This document shows, piece by piece, positions 6,788 through 7,079 of a DNA stretch of 7,079 nt. Source of the stretch: an uncultured Chryseolinea sp. (lineage in GTDB: Bacteria > Bacteroidota > Bacteroidia > Cytophagales > Cyclobacteriaceae); assembly GCA_946478915.1 (NCBI GenBank), contig CAMLER010000258.1, positions 1 through 7,079 on the forward strand, in the 5' to 3' direction. How positions within the stretch are numbered: position 1 is the stretch's first letter; every line of letters starts with the position of its first letter. The notes under the pieces were generated by a model, which was not told the origin of the DNA, ran no database searches, and was given only the letters and a program-made list of their open reading frames with translations. Both the position numbers and the translations under genes were made by a program.

Positions 6788-7079
6788 CGTCCCATAATTA
6801 CTTCCGCTTTGCAAAGGCTAGGAAGGGGAAGAAGGAATAGGGAATAATATTTAGGTATAGGGTATAAGGTATAGGGCCTGTCGATGCCTACCTGACGTTG
6901 ACCGTTTTAAGAGGTTTTAAATCTACTCATTTTCTGTTGTTATTATTATAGTCATTAGCAGGCTGTTTGCTGGGAAAATTCAAATTGATTGGGTGAAATA
7001 TTTTCCAAAAGCCCTGAGGTTTTAAATTAGTTTTATTTTTATCATAGGGTATCTTAGGGGAAATTTAAGTCCAGCCTTG
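6788..7079. other. Non-coding 3' flank of the window
   Basis: No open frame of useful length is visible on either strand in these 292 bases. The segment holds the heptanucleotide repeat above, a 12-bp direct repeat GAGGTTTTAAAT at 6911-6922 and 7016-7027, and a weak inverted pair CTTCC (6801-6805) with GGAAG (6821-6825) enclosing CTTTGCAAAG, which could be an incomplete terminator for the propeller gene but lacks a T-run. Base composition turns A/T-rich toward the end. It could be the flank of another gene or of a repeat element outside the window. Confidence 0.55.
6834..6876 (+). repeat. Heptanucleotide tandem repeat (GGWATAR)
   Basis: Units of seven bases run GGAATAG (6834-6840), GGAATAA (6841-6847), then after a six-base break TATTTA, GGTATAG (6854-6860), GGTATAA (6861-6867), GGTATAG (6868-6874) and a partial GG. 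The stretch lies in non-coding DNA 47 bases after the propeller gene. A related ATAGGGTAT occurs again at 7044-7052. Repeats of this kind can vary in copy number; no function can be assigned. Confidence 0.7.

Noticed and set aside
6973..7006. GGAAAAT/ATTTTCC inverted repeat as a terminator or element end
   Set aside because: Seven A/T-rich pairs around a 20-base loop, without a T-run; likely chance in A/T-rich DNA.
6834..7052. Repeats at the window end as a CRISPR array
   Set aside because: Units are 7-12 bases, without regular repeats of 25-40 bases or uniform spacers, and no cas gene is present.

Overview
The window looks like chromosomal DNA from a Bacteroidota bacterium, most likely of the Cytophagales type. 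This rests on three things: a LytS-type kinase with a LytTR regulator in one operon, A-rich rather than GGAGG-like ribosome binding sites, and an AraC regulator of the form common in that phylum. It is an inference from protein style, not a database match. All six supported genes are on the + strand.

Bases 1-1890 hold an AraC-family regulator and a classical short-chain dehydrogenase, closed by a strong intrinsic terminator (13-bp perfect stem plus a T-rich tail). The regulator may control the neighbouring oxidoreductase.

Bases 2062-3845 hold a two-component system: a four-helix membrane histidine kinase of the LytS/YpdA type, overlapping by 4 bases (ATGA) a LytTR response regulator. All phosphotransfer residues are present, so it should be functional.

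Bases 3846-4059 are intergenic but structured. They carry two nested pairs of direct repeats, which on the minus strand fall inside a short open frame. A small exported protein follows, with two LTxxQ-type motifs (Spy/CpxP-like). Its reading frame continues upstream past the first ATG into what looks like the missing part of a signal peptide that would begin at an ATA codon. A kinase/regulator pair beside a Spy-like periplasmic protein recalls the Cpx envelope-stress arrangement, but the link here is inferred only.

Bases 4498-6787 hold two exported proteins: a PHB-depolymerase/LpqC-like esterase with an intact Ser-Asp-His triad, and a PQQ-repeat beta-propeller lipoprotein. The last 290 bases are non-coding and contain a short heptanucleotide repeat and a spaced 12-bp direct repeat.

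I see no CRISPR array, tRNA, rRNA, transposase or phage gene. No clearly new system stands out. The most promising leads are the ATA-start anomaly, the 3876-4001 structured interval, and the two-component/Spy-like neighbourhood.
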